Below, in pieces: positions 17,152-26,412 of a DNA stretch of 64,000 nucleotides. A model generated the notes under the pieces. That model made no database searches. It saw only the letters and a list, made by a program, of their open reading frames with translations, and was not told where the DNA came from. The translations under genes and the position numbers were made by a program. The stretch is from Brevibacillus brevis. Lineage in GTDB: Bacteria > Bacillota > Bacilli > Brevibacillales > Brevibacillaceae. The stretch is taken from NCBI RefSeq assembly GCF_001039275.2, contig NZ_CP030117.1, forward strand, positions 2,666,001 to 2,730,000, read 5' to 3'. Positions within the stretch are counted from its first letter, which is position 1. The number at the start of each line of letters is the position of its first letter.

Positions 17152-17778
17152 ATGGAGTCAGTCAAAAATATTTACTGTATCGGTCGAAACTATCGATTGC
17201 ATGCTGCAGAGTTGGGGAACGATGTGCCAACCAAGCCAATGATCTTTGATAAGCCAACACATGCGCTTGCAATGGCAAATGGCGAGGCGATTGAGCTTCC
17301 GGCATCTCGTGGAGAGCTCCATTATGAGGCGGAGCTAGTGATTCACATCGCGAGACCGTATGAGGCTGGGGTTACACTTGACGAAATGATTGACAAAATA
17401 GCACTCGGAATCGACTTTACTTTGCGGGATGTTCAGAGCGAGCTGAAGAAAGCAGGGCATCCATGGTTGTTGGCAAAAGGGTTTAAAAATTCAGCAATTT
17501 TGACGCCGTTTCATCCTTTCCCTGGTATCCATGAGCTGCACCAAACGGATTTCTCCTTGCTGAAAAACGGAGAGCAAGTGCAACGCGGCAATCTGCGTGA
17601 TGTGATTTTTGATTTGCAAACCATTATGGCCTATATTTCCGAAAATCTAGGTCTGGATCAAGGGGATATCATTTACACGGGTACGCCAGCGGGGGTAGGC
17701 CCAGTTACGGATGGAGATGTCCTGACTCTCAAGTGGGGAGAAGAGACCTGGGGACAGTTTACGGCGAACATGAAATAG
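17152..17778 (+). CDS. Fumarylacetoacetate hydrolase (FAH) family protein
   Basis: The protein has 208 aa from the ATG at 17152, behind AAAGGAGAGG. The family core is present: IYCIGRNYRLHAAELG at the N-terminus, the metal-ligand region LHYEAELVIHIARP (Glu-x-Glu) near residue 60, the GIDFTLRDVQ segment and GDIIYTGTPAGVGPV at the end. FAH-fold enzymes cleave or decarboxylate beta-diketo acids (fumarylpyruvate, oxaloacetate, 2-oxohept-3-enedioate) using Mg or Mn. The short length fits the YcgM/FAHD1 group of acylpyruvase and oxaloacetate-decarboxylase type. The exact substrate cannot be inferred. Confidence 0.88.
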   Translation: MESVKNIYCIGRNYRLHAAELGNDVPTKPMIFDKPTHALAMANGEAIELPASRGELHYEAELVIHIARPYEAGVTLDEMIDKIALGIDFTLRDVQSELKKAGHPWLLAKGFKNSAILTPFHPFPGIHELHQTDFSLLKNGEQVQRGNLRDVIFDLQTIMAYISENLGLDQGDIIYTGTPAGVGPVTDGDVLTLKWGEETWGQFTANMK

Positions 17779-17790
17779 GTACAAATAGAG

Positions 17791-17828
17791 AACCATCTTC
17801 TGACAGAAACATGCAGAAGATGGTTTTT
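17791..17828 (+). terminator. Rho-independent terminator
   Basis: A 12-bp perfect stem, AACCATCTTCTG against CAGAAGATGGTT, followed by TTTGTTT. Confidence 0.85.
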
Positions 17829-18079
17829 GTTTGGAGTTCGAGCCAGCAATATAGCGGGTTTTTGCGAAGAAAATCATCTTTGATACCGTTTTGTAACTTT
17901 TATGGTTCCATGGAACTAAGAAGTAGCAACCGCCTACATTACACCTTGTTTTCTGACTAGTCCCATGCTACCAATTCCATCATTGGAAAATTTTACGGTC
18001 TTATCCTCCTGTTTCCTCCTGCGCTATTCTGTCCATGTACCCAAGACGGGTGCCACAACATGACATGGAGGAAAAGAAA

Positions 18080-18982
18080 GTGACGAAACGAGATTGGGTA
18101 ATGAAGTCAACAGTAGCAGTCATGCTGAGTACGTCCCTGTTAATGGGTGGTCAAGCTGGAGTAGTGGCCGCTAAGACACAAGATTCAAAACAGTCAGAGG
18201 TTGCAAATATTGCTACTTCTTTGATCGGGAAGGATTACGAGTACAAAGCAAAGGGACCGAAGCAATTCGGATCAGCGGAGCTGGCTACGTATGCTTACAA
18301 ACAAGTAGGGATTTCCATCGGGAGCACAATCTCTAGCCTGTACAAGACTGGGACGAAAGTATCCGAAAAAAGCGTGGTGCCAGGAGATTTGGTGTTCTTC
18401 GCTTCTAGCGGAAGCGGCAGCCCAACCTTTATGGGAATATACATAGGCAGTGATCAATTCGTTTATTCTTCGAAAGGGGAAGACGAGGTAGTTGTAAAAA
18501 AATATTCGGAGTACAGCAACAAATTTGTAGGGGCTCGTCGTGTTATTGATAGCAATTCCTCAGAGAATACGCCTAGCAAGCCAGAAAAGCCGGTAAGCAA
18601 TATTGCCGACCAAGTCATTAAAAATGGCGAAAAGTATATGGGCACAAAATACAAATACGGGTCTAGCAGCAGTACGACCAAAACATTCGATTGCTCTTCC
18701 TTTACACAACGCGTGTTTAAAGAAGCGGGCATTACATTGCCGCGCGATTCCCGCCAGCAATCTACTGTGGGGAAATCTGTTTCCAAGAGCAATCTGCAAA
18801 AAGGTGATCTGATCTTCATGAAGGCATCGGTAACCAGTTCTTCTGATCGGATTACACACGTAGCTATTTATGCAGGCGATGGGAAAATCCTGCACACGTA
18901 CGGTAGTCCTGGTGTGACTTATTCCAAGTACGATGGTACGAATTGGGAAAAGCGCACAGTTAAAATCAAGCGCGTCATTTAA
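18080..18982 (+). CDS. Secreted protein with two NlpC/P60 domains, the first catalytically degenerate
   Basis: The protein has 300 aa from the GTG at 18080, which follows TGGAGGAAAAG. An ATG at 18035 precedes that ribosome site and would spoil the signal peptide. The signal peptide runs to about residue 31. Domain 1 (about 38-165) keeps the fold (PGDLVFFAS, MGIYIG) but has Ser-Ala-Glu where the catalytic Asp-Cys-Ser should be and Met-Gly where Ser-His is expected. Domain 2 (about 185-300) is intact: KTFDCSSFTQRVF and RITHVAIYAGDGK. It is probably a wall peptidase whose first domain binds rather than cleaves. Confidence 0.87.
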   Translation: MTKRDWVMKSTVAVMLSTSLLMGGQAGVVAAKTQDSKQSEVANIATSLIGKDYEYKAKGPKQFGSAELATYAYKQVGISIGSTISSLYKTGTKVSEKSVVPGDLVFFASSGSGSPTFMGIYIGSDQFVYSSKGEDEVVVKKYSEYSNKFVGARRVIDSNSSENTPSKPEKPVSNIADQVIKNGEKYMGTKYKYGSSSSTTKTFDCSSFTQRVFKEAGITLPRDSRQQSTVGKSVSKSNLQKGDLIFMKASVTSSSDRITHVAIYAGDGKILHTYGSPGVTYSKYDGTNWEKRTVKIKRVI

Positions 18983-18998
18983 GCATCAAATCCATTTC

Positions 18999-19027
18999 AG
19001 CTCTCGTGCATTCGCATGGGAGCTTTT
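18999..19027 (+). terminator. Rho-independent terminator
   Basis: AGCTCTCGTGC pairs with GCATGGGAGCT through G-T pairs and is followed by TTTT. Confidence 0.65.
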
Positions 19028-19130
19028 GTAATATATATGACGTTTGTTCGTACAGATCGTTTCGCGTCAATTTCTGCCAATGGGAATCATACCGTTTTCC
19101 GTTCGCTGAAAATGAACATCGAGAAATGTG

Positions 19131-19158
19131 TTGTAATATTTTGAATTATACATATAAT
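19131..19158 (+). promoter_or_regulatory. Sigma-A-like promoter of the TetR-led cluster
   Basis: TTGTAA and TATAAT are separated by 16 bases, 21 bases before the GTG start of the TetR gene. Confidence 0.6.
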
Positions 19159-19179
19159 AAAAACTGAGAGGTGATTCAG

Positions 19180-19785
19180 GTGTCAGAAAATAGTCTGCCT
19201 ACCCCTGTTTTAACCAAAAAAGGACAGGAGACCCGCAAAAAAATACTGGATGCCGCAGAGCATGTGTTTGGTGAGCTGGGCTATTATGATGCGTCTATCG
19301 TCTTGATCACACAGCATGCACAGGTGTCCCAAGGAACGTTTTACAATTATTTTGAGTCGAAGAAAGCGATTTATGATGAATTGATCAGGCAGCTGAGCAG
19401 AGAGCTTCGTTCAACGATCAAAGAAGCGATCATGGGTGCGACCACACAAGAAGAGAATTTGCGCCTGGGATTTCTGGCCTTTTTTCGTTGGATTAAACAT
19501 CATCGCAACATGTACAGCATTATTCAACAGGCTGCCCTCGTCGATCAGGAGCTGTATCGCTGGTATTACGCCAAATTGGCAGCGGGGTACGTACGAAGTC
19601 TGAAAAACGCTATGAACGAAGGTGCGTTTCGGGAGATGGATCATGAGACGCTGGCTTATTGTCTCATGTCGATCGGACAATTCATCGGGATGCGTTGGGT
19701 TTACTGGGAAAATGAAGACGTACCGGAAGAGGTGTTAGAAACAGCCATGTCGATGATTATGAAAGGGATTGCTGCCAAGCCGTAA
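19180..19785 (+). CDS. TetR/AcrR-family transcriptional regulator
   Basis: The protein has 201 aa from the GTG at 19180. The GTG at 19171 overlaps the GAGAGGTGA ribosome site. The N-terminal DNA-binding helices are typical: TRKKILDAAEHVFGELGYYDAS, then VSQGTFYNYFESKKAIYDEL (about residues 14-67). The C-terminal ligand domain is helical and rich in aromatic residues, as in TetR proteins that bind acyl-CoA or fatty acids. It sits 33 bases upstream of an acyl-CoA ligase on the same strand. The likely role is control of the whole acid-activation and import cluster in response to a pathway intermediate. Confidence 0.9.
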   Translation: MSENSLPTPVLTKKGQETRKKILDAAEHVFGELGYYDASIVLITQHAQVSQGTFYNYFESKKAIYDELIRQLSRELRSTIKEAIMGATTQEENLRLGFLAFFRWIKHHRNMYSIIQQAALVDQELYRWYYAKLAAGYVRSLKNAMNEGAFREMDHETLAYCLMSIGQFIGMRWVYWENEDVPEEVLETAMSMIMKGIAAKP

Positions 19786-19818
19786 CCGATCCATTTTATA
19801 GGCAAAGGAGTAGAGTTC

Positions 19819-21345
19819 ATGCACGGAATTGCTTATTGGATTGAAAAGCGAGCCCGAATCACTCCGACGCGGATCGCAGTGATTGCCAACGATCAATCAC
19901 TTACGTATCAGCAAATGAATGAGCAGATCCAACGTCTTGCCAACTATTTACGGCATGAGCTACAGGTCAAAAAGGGAGACAGGATCGGCATTTTGTCCCA
20001 GAACAGTTTGGAGTATGTGCTCTTGCTGTTTGCCATCGCCAAACTCGGTGCGATTGCCGTCCCCTTTAATATCCGCTTGACCCCTGCCGAATTAGACTAT
20101 CAGTTTGAGGATAGTGGTATCCGTGTGTTATGTGCCCAGCCGGAATTCGCTGCCACGATTGAGCTGATCAAGGCGAAGGCCAGTATTGCGCACATGATAT
20201 GGCTGGAACCGGGAGAGCTCCCTTGTAACCAGGATGACCCGAGTGAGTCATCCCAGCACAGTAGGACCGAGGCAGATGACGGCAGTGGAGATGATCCATA
20301 CATCATTTGCTATACATCAGGAACGACAGGAAAGCCAAAGGGAGCAGTGCTCACCCAAGAAAATATGTTTTGGAACGCCGTACACAATGTAGCCGCGCTT
20401 GATCTCACCTCAGAAGACTGCTCGATTGTCTTATTGCCACTCTTTCATATCGGGGGAATCGGACTGTTTGCCTTCCCAACATGGCTTGCTGGCGGTCGCG
20501 TTGTTATCGCCGGGAAGTTCGACCCTGATAGAGCAATTCAATTAATGGAAACACACCGAGTCACCATCGTGATGGGTGTGCCCGCCATTCATGAAGCCAT
20601 TCGTCAAAGTCCCTTATTTGCTACCACATCATTCGATTCCGTCCGTTGGTTTTACAACGGCGGCGCTCCATGCCCCATGGAACTCATCCAGCATTTTCAG
20701 GAGCGAGGCCTCCCTTTTGGACAAGGATACGGCCTAACAGAAACATCCCCCACCGTGTTTATGATTGCGAAGGAAGATGCAAAAAGAAAAGCCGGCTCAA
20801 TCGGCAAGCCCGTTATGTTTTGTGAAGTCCGCCTGATCTCGGATGACGGAAAAGACGTGGGTCAGGGCGAAATCGGAGAACTGCTCGTCAAAGGTCCGAA
20901 TGTGATGAAGGAGTACTGGAACAGACCAGAAGAAACAGCCAAGACCATCCGGGATGGCTGGCTGTACACAGGGGATTTGGCGCGTTTTGATGAAGAAGGG
21001 TTCGCCTATATCGTAGGCAGGCGCAAAGATATGATTATCTCAGGCGGGGAGAACATTTATCCGTTGGAGCTGGAGCAGGTCATCGGTGAGCTGGATGGCG
21101 TTCAGGAAGCCGCAGTCGTCGGTATACCCGATGAAAAATGGGGAGAGGTCGCGAAGGCGTTTATTGTGCCCAAATCAGGTGCAGTCATCACGGAAGCACA
21201 CATCAAAGTACACTGTGAGCAAAGACTGGCGAAGTATAAAATCCCGAAGTCATTCGTGTTTTTAACCGAGCTGCCACGCAATGCAACAGGGAAAATCGTC
21301 AAGCAAGCATTGACCAGATTGAAGAGCGATTCCATTACGCAATGA
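19819..21345 (+). CDS. Acyl-CoA ligase / AMP-binding long-chain-fatty-acid-CoA ligase type
   Basis: The protein has 508 aa. The adenylate-forming motifs are in order: YTSGTTGKPKGAV (P-loop, about residue 164), GYGLTETSPT, YTGDLARFDEEG, GRRKDMIISGGENIYP (hinge) and the C-terminal Lys in RNATGKIVKQ. These enzymes make an acyl-AMP and then the CoA thioester. The size and motifs fit medium- or long-chain and aromatic-acid ligases. It is the first enzyme gene of the cluster and is followed directly by the MaoC gene. Confidence 0.9.
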   Translation: MHGIAYWIEKRARITPTRIAVIANDQSLTYQQMNEQIQRLANYLRHELQVKKGDRIGILSQNSLEYVLLLFAIAKLGAIAVPFNIRLTPAELDYQFEDSGIRVLCAQPEFAATIELIKAKASIAHMIWLEPGELPCNQDDPSESSQHSRTEADDGSGDDPYIICYTSGTTGKPKGAVLTQENMFWNAVHNVAALDLTSEDCSIVLLPLFHIGGIGLFAFPTWLAGGRVVIAGKFDPDRAIQLMETHRVTIVMGVPAIHEAIRQSPLFATTSFDSVRWFYNGGAPCPMELIQHFQERGLPFGQGYGLTETSPTVFMIAKEDAKRKAGSIGKPVMFCEVRLISDDGKDVGQGEIGELLVKGPNVMKEYWNRPEETAKTIRDGWLYTGDLARFDEEGFAYIVGRRKDMIISGGENIYPLELEQVIGELDGVQEAAVVGIPDEKWGEVAKAFIVPKSGAVITEAHIKVHCEQRLAKYKIPKSFVFLTELPRNATGKIVKQALTRLKSDSITQ

Positions 21346-21355
21346 GGTGATTCAC

Positions 21356-21772
21356 ATGGCGAGATTTGCAATAGGGGAACAAGCATCTTTTAGTAGAACG
21401 ATTACGGAAACAGATATCGTCCTATTTGCGGGAATGAGTGGGGATTACAATCCGGTGCACATCGACCAACAGTACGCAAAAGACACGCGGTTTGGCCAGC
21501 GTATCTCACATGGACTGTTGACGGCGAGCATGTTGTCCAGATTGCTCGGGATGCAGTTGCCTGGCATCGGTTCCATTTACAAGGAGCAAACCATTCAGTT
21601 TACGGCTCCGGTATTGATTGGAGACACGATCACTGCGACCGCCACCGTGTTGGAATATCAGGAAGAGCGGGGGATAATCCGCTTGCTTACGGAATGTGCG
21701 AATCAACATGGAAAAGTAGTTCTGACTGGAACAGCGACGATGCTCGTACCGAGGGAAGGAGCGAAAGTATGA
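21356..21772 (+). CDS. MaoC-family (R)-specific enoyl-CoA hydratase
   Basis: The protein has 138 aa. The ATG at 21356 is preceded by GAGGTGA, which also contains a GTG at 21347. The hydratase-2 motif with the Asp/His pair is clear: FAGMSGDYNPVHIDQQYA (about residues 24-41), followed by FGQRISHGLLTASM. Single-hotdog MaoC proteins such as PhaJ hydrate trans-2-enoyl-CoA to the (R)-3-hydroxyacyl-CoA, or do the reverse. Four-base overlap with the next gene (ATGA) couples it to the KAS III-like enzyme. Confidence 0.88.
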   Translation: MARFAIGEQASFSRTITETDIVLFAGMSGDYNPVHIDQQYAKDTRFGQRISHGLLTASMLSRLLGMQLPGIGSIYKEQTIQFTAPVLIGDTITATATVLEYQEERGIIRLLTECANQHGKVVLTGTATMLVPREGAKV

Positions 21773-22815
21773 ATCATTTTGATGCAAATACGATTCACGA
21801 GCAGACCATCGGAGTGGAAGCGACGTCCGTATTTTTTCCAGAGGGAGTAGAAACAGCCGAGCGATTGGCTGAAAAGACAGGAATCCCCACAAGAGTCATT
21901 ATCGAAAAATTCGGTCTTTATCAAAAGCATGTCGCAGATGATACCCTTCATGCATCAGACCTCGCTGTGCTCGCTGCCCAACAGCTAACCGAATCGGTGA
22001 TTGATCCATCTGAGATTGACGTGATTATTTACTTCGGCAGTCCGCACAAAGATTACTATGTATGGTCCAGCGCACCGAAGATTACATACGAACTTAAAGC
22101 AACAAACGCATACGGTTTCGAGATGATGAACGTCAGCTCGTGCTTTCCAATCGCCTTGAAGGTTGCCAAAGATATGCTGACGGCAGATGCATCCATTGAA
22201 AACATCTTGCTGGTTGCTGGCTGTAAGGAATCACAAATCGTCGATTACGACAATCCTCGCTCACGCTTCATGTTTAATTTTGCAGATGGGGGGACAGCGG
22301 CTCTCGTAAAGCGAGGTGCGACAAAGAGCAAAATTCTCCACAGCTGTGTCATTACCGATGGTTCTTTTCACGATGATATAAGGGTTCCCGCAGGCGGCTC
22401 GAGGCACCAACCTAGTCATGAAACGGTGGAAAACAGACTCCACTACATCGATGTGCCGAATCCGGTCGATATGAAAGAACGACTTGATCCCATCTCGATA
22501 CCGAATTTTGTTCATGTAGTAGAGCAGGCATTGGCAAAAAGCAACCGTTCCTTGCAGGATTTGAAGCTGCTGCTTCCTTTGCACACAAAGCGTTCGATGT
22601 TCTTGGAGCTGTTGGAACGTTTGCAACTTCGCGAGGAGCAGGCTGTCTATCTCGATCATTACGGGCATTTGTCTGCACTCGATCCGTGTATTGGACTACA
22701 TGTCGCACAGCAAGAGGGACGTCTGGCTCCAGGGGATATTGTCGTAGCTGTCAGTGCTGGAACTGGCTATACGTGGGCTGCAACGGTACTGGAATGGTTA
22801 GCCGAATCGCAATGA
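21769..22815 (+). CDS. 3-oxoacyl-ACP synthase III-like condensing enzyme (thiolase fold)
   Basis: The protein has 348 aa from the ATG at 21769, overlapping the MaoC stop. Thiolase-fold features: an active Cys in MNVSSCFPIAL (about residue 125), a His in LLPLHTKRS (about 267) and the C-terminal YGHLSALDP (about 295). In FabH the last motif is GNTSAA, with an Asn that helps decarboxylation. Here that position is His, so normal malonyl-ACP condensation is not assured. It could form or break a carbon-carbon bond on the CoA ester made by the neighbours. An HMG-CoA-synthase-like or acyl-transfer reaction is another possibility. Confidence 0.82.
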   Translation: MNHFDANTIHEQTIGVEATSVFFPEGVETAERLAEKTGIPTRVIIEKFGLYQKHVADDTLHASDLAVLAAQQLTESVIDPSEIDVIIYFGSPHKDYYVWSSAPKITYELKATNAYGFEMMNVSSCFPIALKVAKDMLTADASIENILLVAGCKESQIVDYDNPRSRFMFNFADGGTAALVKRGATKSKILHSCVITDGSFHDDIRVPAGGSRHQPSHETVENRLHYIDVPNPVDMKERLDPISIPNFVHVVEQALAKSNRSLQDLKLLLPLHTKRSMFLELLERLQLREEQAVYLDHYGHLSALDPCIGLHVAQQEGRLAPGDIVVAVSAGTGYTWAATVLEWLAESQ

Positions 22816-22843
22816 ACAGTTTGACTCTTGAGGAGGAACGGAC

Positions 22844-24049
22844 GTGAAAAGAAGAGGATGGAAAATGTTGCTCCCGCTAGCGATGTCAGTCGTGCTTGTT
22901 GTTGGTTGCAGTCAAAATGAAAGCGCTTCATCTGGTAGTAATACGATCAAGGTAGGTGTACTCGCTTCCCTTACGGGGCCATTGGAGAGCTACGGCAAGC
23001 AGACGGCAAGAGGTTTTGAGCTCGGACTCGATTATGCAACTGAGGGCAAGCGAGAGATCGCTGGTAAAAAGATCGAGTTTGTCGTGGAAGATACGGAGAC
23101 GAAGCCGGATGTTGCCGTCCAAAAAGCGACGAAGCTTTTGGAGACGGACAAGGTAGATTTTCTCGTAGGCTCCTCGAGCTCAGGCGATACGCTAGCTGTC
23201 CTTCCCCTGGCAGAGGAGTACAAAAAAATCATGGTTGTAGAACCGGCTGTAGCAGATAGTATCACCGGGAAAAACTGGAACAAGTACATTTTCCGCACAG
23301 GTCGAAATTCTTCGCAGGACGCAGTTGCTGGTGCTGCGGCGATTGCTTCCAAAGGAACGAAGATCGCGACGATGGCCCAAGATAGCGCCTACGGTCGAGA
23401 AGGGATCGAAGCCTTTAAGACCGCGTCTGAAAAATTAGGGGCTGTCATCATCGAAGAGCAATACGTGGACACGAACACGACTGATTTTACAGCCAACATC
23501 CAAAAAATCATCAGCGCCAAACCCGAATATGTGTTCATCACGTGGGCAGGCTCGAACTCCCCGTGGAAACAGCTTCAAGATATGCAGGTTCAGCAAAAAG
23601 GCATCAAGGTATCTACGGGAGCACCTGATATCGCTGCCTTGAAAACGATGGAGGCTATGATCGGAATGGAAGGTTTCTCGGTGTATTACCATTCGCTCCC
23701 GAAAACGAAAATGAACGATTGGCTCATCGATGAGCACAAGAAGCGTTTTCATGGCGAGATTCCAGATTTATTTACGGCAGGTGGGATGACAGCAGCCGTA
23801 GCGATTGTGGAAGCACTGAAAAAGACCAACGCTGATACAGATTCGGAAAAGCTGATTGCTACGATGGAAGGCATGACCTTTGATACGCCGAAGGGCCAGA
23901 TGCAGTTCCGGGCGGAGGACCATCAGGCACTGCAAACGTTGTACGCGATCAAACTGGAGAAAAAAGACGGAGTCGATCATCCTGTGCCTGTACTCGTCCG
24001 GGAGATGACGATGGAAGAGACAGCACCACCTGTCAGGAACCAGAAGTAG
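22844..24049 (+). CDS. ABC transporter substrate-binding lipoprotein, branched-chain amino acid (LivK) type
   Basis: The protein has 401 aa from a GTG behind GAGGAGG. The signal peptide ends in a lipobox VVGC (Cys near residue 22), so it is membrane-anchored outside. A periplasmic-binding type I fold follows: IKVGVLASLTGPLESYGKQ, VVEDTETKPDVAVQ and a SAYGREGIEAFKTA segment. This family binds amino acids but also aromatic acids, amides and urea. With acyl-CoA ligases on both sides, an organic acid is a plausible ligand. It is 28 bases after the KAS III-like gene. Confidence 0.9.
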   Translation: MKRRGWKMLLPLAMSVVLVVGCSQNESASSGSNTIKVGVLASLTGPLESYGKQTARGFELGLDYATEGKREIAGKKIEFVVEDTETKPDVAVQKATKLLETDKVDFLVGSSSSGDTLAVLPLAEEYKKIMVVEPAVADSITGKNWNKYIFRTGRNSSQDAVAGAAAIASKGTKIATMAQDSAYGREGIEAFKTASEKLGAVIIEEQYVDTNTTDFTANIQKIISAKPEYVFITWAGSNSPWKQLQDMQVQQKGIKVSTGAPDIAALKTMEAMIGMEGFSVYYHSLPKTKMNDWLIDEHKKRFHGEIPDLFTAGGMTAAVAIVEALKKTNADTDSEKLIATMEGMTFDTPKGQMQFRAEDHQALQTLYAIKLEKKDGVDHPVPVLVREMTMEETAPPVRNQK

Positions 24050-24061
24050 AGGAGGTGTGTG

Positions 24062-24832
24062 ATGAGTTACTTGTTGGAAACGGTTGACCTCAGCGTAGCA
24101 TTCGGGGAGCAAACAGTCATAAACAAGGTATCGCTACGAATACCGAAGCAGCGATTTACGTCGATCATCGGACCAAATGGAGCAGGAAAGACGACATTGT
24201 TTAACTTGTTAAGTGGGCAGCTTACTCCATCGCAAGGAACGATCAAGTACAAGGGGCAAGATATTACACACTTGCCTCCAGCAGCACGAACGAGATTGGG
24301 TATTGGCCGTTCGTTTCAATTGACAAACCTATTTCCCAAGCTAACGGTGCGGGAAAATATTCGATTAGCAGTGCAAGCCGCACAGGGCGTTCGGTTTCGT
24401 TTATGGATTTCCCAAGGAGATCAGATGCGACAGACTGAGGAAGTCGAGCGATTGCTGCATCTGGTATTGCTGGAAAAAAAGGCGGATGTGCAGGCAAGCT
24501 TACTGGCGCATGGGGAGAAACGAAAGCTGGAGCTAGCCATGCTCCTTGGACTGCGTCCGGATGTTCTCTTACTCGACGAACCGACGGCGGGGATTTCATT
24601 GGAAGAAGTCCCCGCTGTATTGAAGGTGATCGAATCGATTAAGGAAAGCCATTCTTGTACGATCATCCTAATTGAACACAAGATGGACATGGTCAAATCA
24701 CTCTCCGATCACATGGTCGTTCTCTTTCATGGAGAGCTATTGGCTGAGGGGACACCGACTGACATGATGCGAAATGAACAGGTGCAGTCAGCCTACTTGG
24801 GAGGGTTGTATAAGCATGATGCTGCAACTTGA
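24062..24832 (+). CDS. LivG-type ABC transporter ATPase
   Basis: The protein has 256 aa from the ATG at 24062, five bases after AGGAGGT. Walker A is GPNGAGKTTLFNLLSG and Walker B VLLLDEPTAGIS. The usual LSGGQ signature is altered to LLAHGEKRKLELAML, a known variant in LivG-like proteins. The GRSFQLTNLFPKLTVRENI segment is typical of the family. It pairs with the LivF-type ATPase that overlaps its end. Confidence 0.9.
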   Translation: MSYLLETVDLSVAFGEQTVINKVSLRIPKQRFTSIIGPNGAGKTTLFNLLSGQLTPSQGTIKYKGQDITHLPPAARTRLGIGRSFQLTNLFPKLTVRENIRLAVQAAQGVRFRLWISQGDQMRQTEEVERLLHLVLLEKKADVQASLLAHGEKRKLELAMLLGLRPDVLLLDEPTAGISLEEVPAVLKVIESIKESHSCTIILIEHKMDMVKSLSDHMVVLFHGELLAEGTPTDMMRNEQVQSAYLGGLYKHDAAT

Positions 24833-25517
24833 TCAGATCGAAACGTACCTCGACCAGTTTCACATCTTGCAGGGTGTCTCGCTATCCGTGCAAGCGGGCA
24901 GTATTACCGTTTTGTTTGGTCGAAACGGAGCGGGTAAAACAACGACGCTTCGTTCCATCATGGGGCTTGCCCCGATACGTCATGGCCAAATCCGCTATCT
25001 AGGAGAAGAAATCGGACATCTGCCGACCTATTCCATTGCGCGTAAGGGGATTGGCTATGTGCCCGAGAATCAAGGAATTTTTCATGATTTTACGGTAGAA
25101 GAGACGTTCCGGCTCGCCATGCAAAAGAATGACGACGAACAAAAAGAAAAGCTCGCTTGGATGCTGGATCTATTCCCTGATCTGCGTCACTACTGGAAAA
25201 AGAAAAGTGGGCACTTAAGCGGTGGTCAAAAGCAAATGCTGGCGATTGCACGAGCTTATGTGAACAGCAACGGACTCTTGTTAATTGACGAGCCGAGCAA
25301 GGGACTGGCGCCCATCATGGTGGAAAAGCTTATGTTCCACATCGATTCGATGAAGCAGAAAACGACCGTACTTTTAGTTGAGCAAAACTTTATGATGGCG
25401 AGCATGATCGGCGAGCAGTACTACTTGATGGATGAAGGGAAAATTGTCCGCGGTGGCGCGATGCAGGAGTTGAAGGATGATGCAGATACACGACAAAAGT
25501 ATTTGGGCATTGCCTGA
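24816..25517 (+). CDS. LivF-type ABC transporter ATPase
   Basis: The protein has 233 aa and starts at the ATG at 24816, inside the end of the LivG-type gene (17-base overlap), with GGGAGGG upstream. Motifs: FGRNGAGKTTTLRSIMG, a GYVPENQGIFHDFTVEE Q-loop region, LSGGQKQMLAIA and LLIDEPSKGLAP. It forms the ATPase heterodimer of the importer. Confidence 0.9.
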   Translation: MMLQLDQIETYLDQFHILQGVSLSVQAGSITVLFGRNGAGKTTTLRSIMGLAPIRHGQIRYLGEEIGHLPTYSIARKGIGYVPENQGIFHDFTVEETFRLAMQKNDDEQKEKLAWMLDLFPDLRHYWKKKSGHLSGGQKQMLAIARAYVNSNGLLLIDEPSKGLAPIMVEKLMFHIDSMKQKTTVLLVEQNFMMASMIGEQYYLMDEGKIVRGGAMQELKDDADTRQKYLGIA

Positions 25518-25544
25518 GCGTATAACAGGGAGGGGGAGGATGAA

Positions 25545-26405
25545 ATGGATGTCGCGACTAATTTGCTTGTAAATGGACTGGCGACAGGCACACTCATTTT
25601 CTTGCTCGCTTCCGGGCTCACGTTGATCTTTGGCTTAATGAGTGTATTGAACTTTGCTCACGGTGGTTTGTTTGCCTGGGGAGCTTTTGCTGGTGTATGG
25701 CTTTTCGGATTGACGGATAGCTTTCTTCTGGCCATCGTAGGGGCTGTAGTCATTGGGATGCTGCTTGGCTTCGTGTTAGAGCGCGTGCTGATCCGTCCCG
25801 TGTACGGTGATCACATTCAGCAACTGCTCGTGACATTGGGCGGGATGCTCGTAATAAGTGAACTGCTCAAGGTATTTTGGAGCCCCAATCCCATTCGGGC
25901 GGTATTACCAGATTATTTGCAAGGGAGCATCGAGCTTGGCGACATCATATTGATCACATATCGCTTGTTCGTCATCGCAGTGGGAATAGTTGTGTACGTC
26001 GGGTTGCACCTGTTATTGACGCGAACCAGACTAGGCTTGATCGTCAGAGCGGGTGTCATCGATAAGGAAATGGTGCAGGCACTCGGCATCAATATTAAAC
26101 GAGTGTTTACTTTCGTCTTTTTGCTGGGGGCAGGCATGGCCGCGCTCGGAGGAAGTCTGCTGGCCCCGTATTCGGGGGTTATTTTTGCGGAAATGGGTAT
26201 GCAGTATGCGATTCTGGCATTCATCGTCGTCATTGTCGGAGGGATGGGAAGCGTTCAAGGCTCTATGATTGCGGCGCTTTTAGTAGGGGTGCTTGGCTCG
26301 TTTATGGCTTACTTCGTTCCAGAGCTTTCACTGGCAGTGAATATGCTGCTGATGCTGGCAGTGCTGCTTATCAAACCATCCGGCCTGTTTGGAGCGAAGG
26401 GGTGA
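25545..26405 (+). CDS. LivH-type ABC transporter permease
   Basis: The protein has 286 aa with about eight hydrophobic segments. The family sequence GLTLIFGLMSVLNFAHGG lies near residue 25, and an ATPase-coupling GIVVYVGLHLLLTRTRLG region and AGMAALGGSLLAPYSGV follow. It forms half of the membrane channel with the next gene product. Confidence 0.9.
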   Translation: MDVATNLLVNGLATGTLIFLLASGLTLIFGLMSVLNFAHGGLFAWGAFAGVWLFGLTDSFLLAIVGAVVIGMLLGFVLERVLIRPVYGDHIQQLLVTLGGMLVISELLKVFWSPNPIRAVLPDYLQGSIELGDIILITYRLFVIAVGIVVYVGLHLLLTRTRLGLIVRAGVIDKEMVQALGINIKRVFTFVFLLGAGMAALGGSLLAPYSGVIFAEMGMQYAILAFIVVIVGGMGSVQGSMIAALLVGVLGSFMAYFVPELSLAVNMLLMLAVLLIKPSGLFGAKG

Positions 26406-26412
26406 TCATGCG

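Noticed and set aside
17829-18079. c-di-AMP (ydaO-type) riboswitch before the NlpC/P60 gene
   Set aside because: Such leaders are common for wall-hydrolase genes, but the conserved ydaO core segments are not present here.
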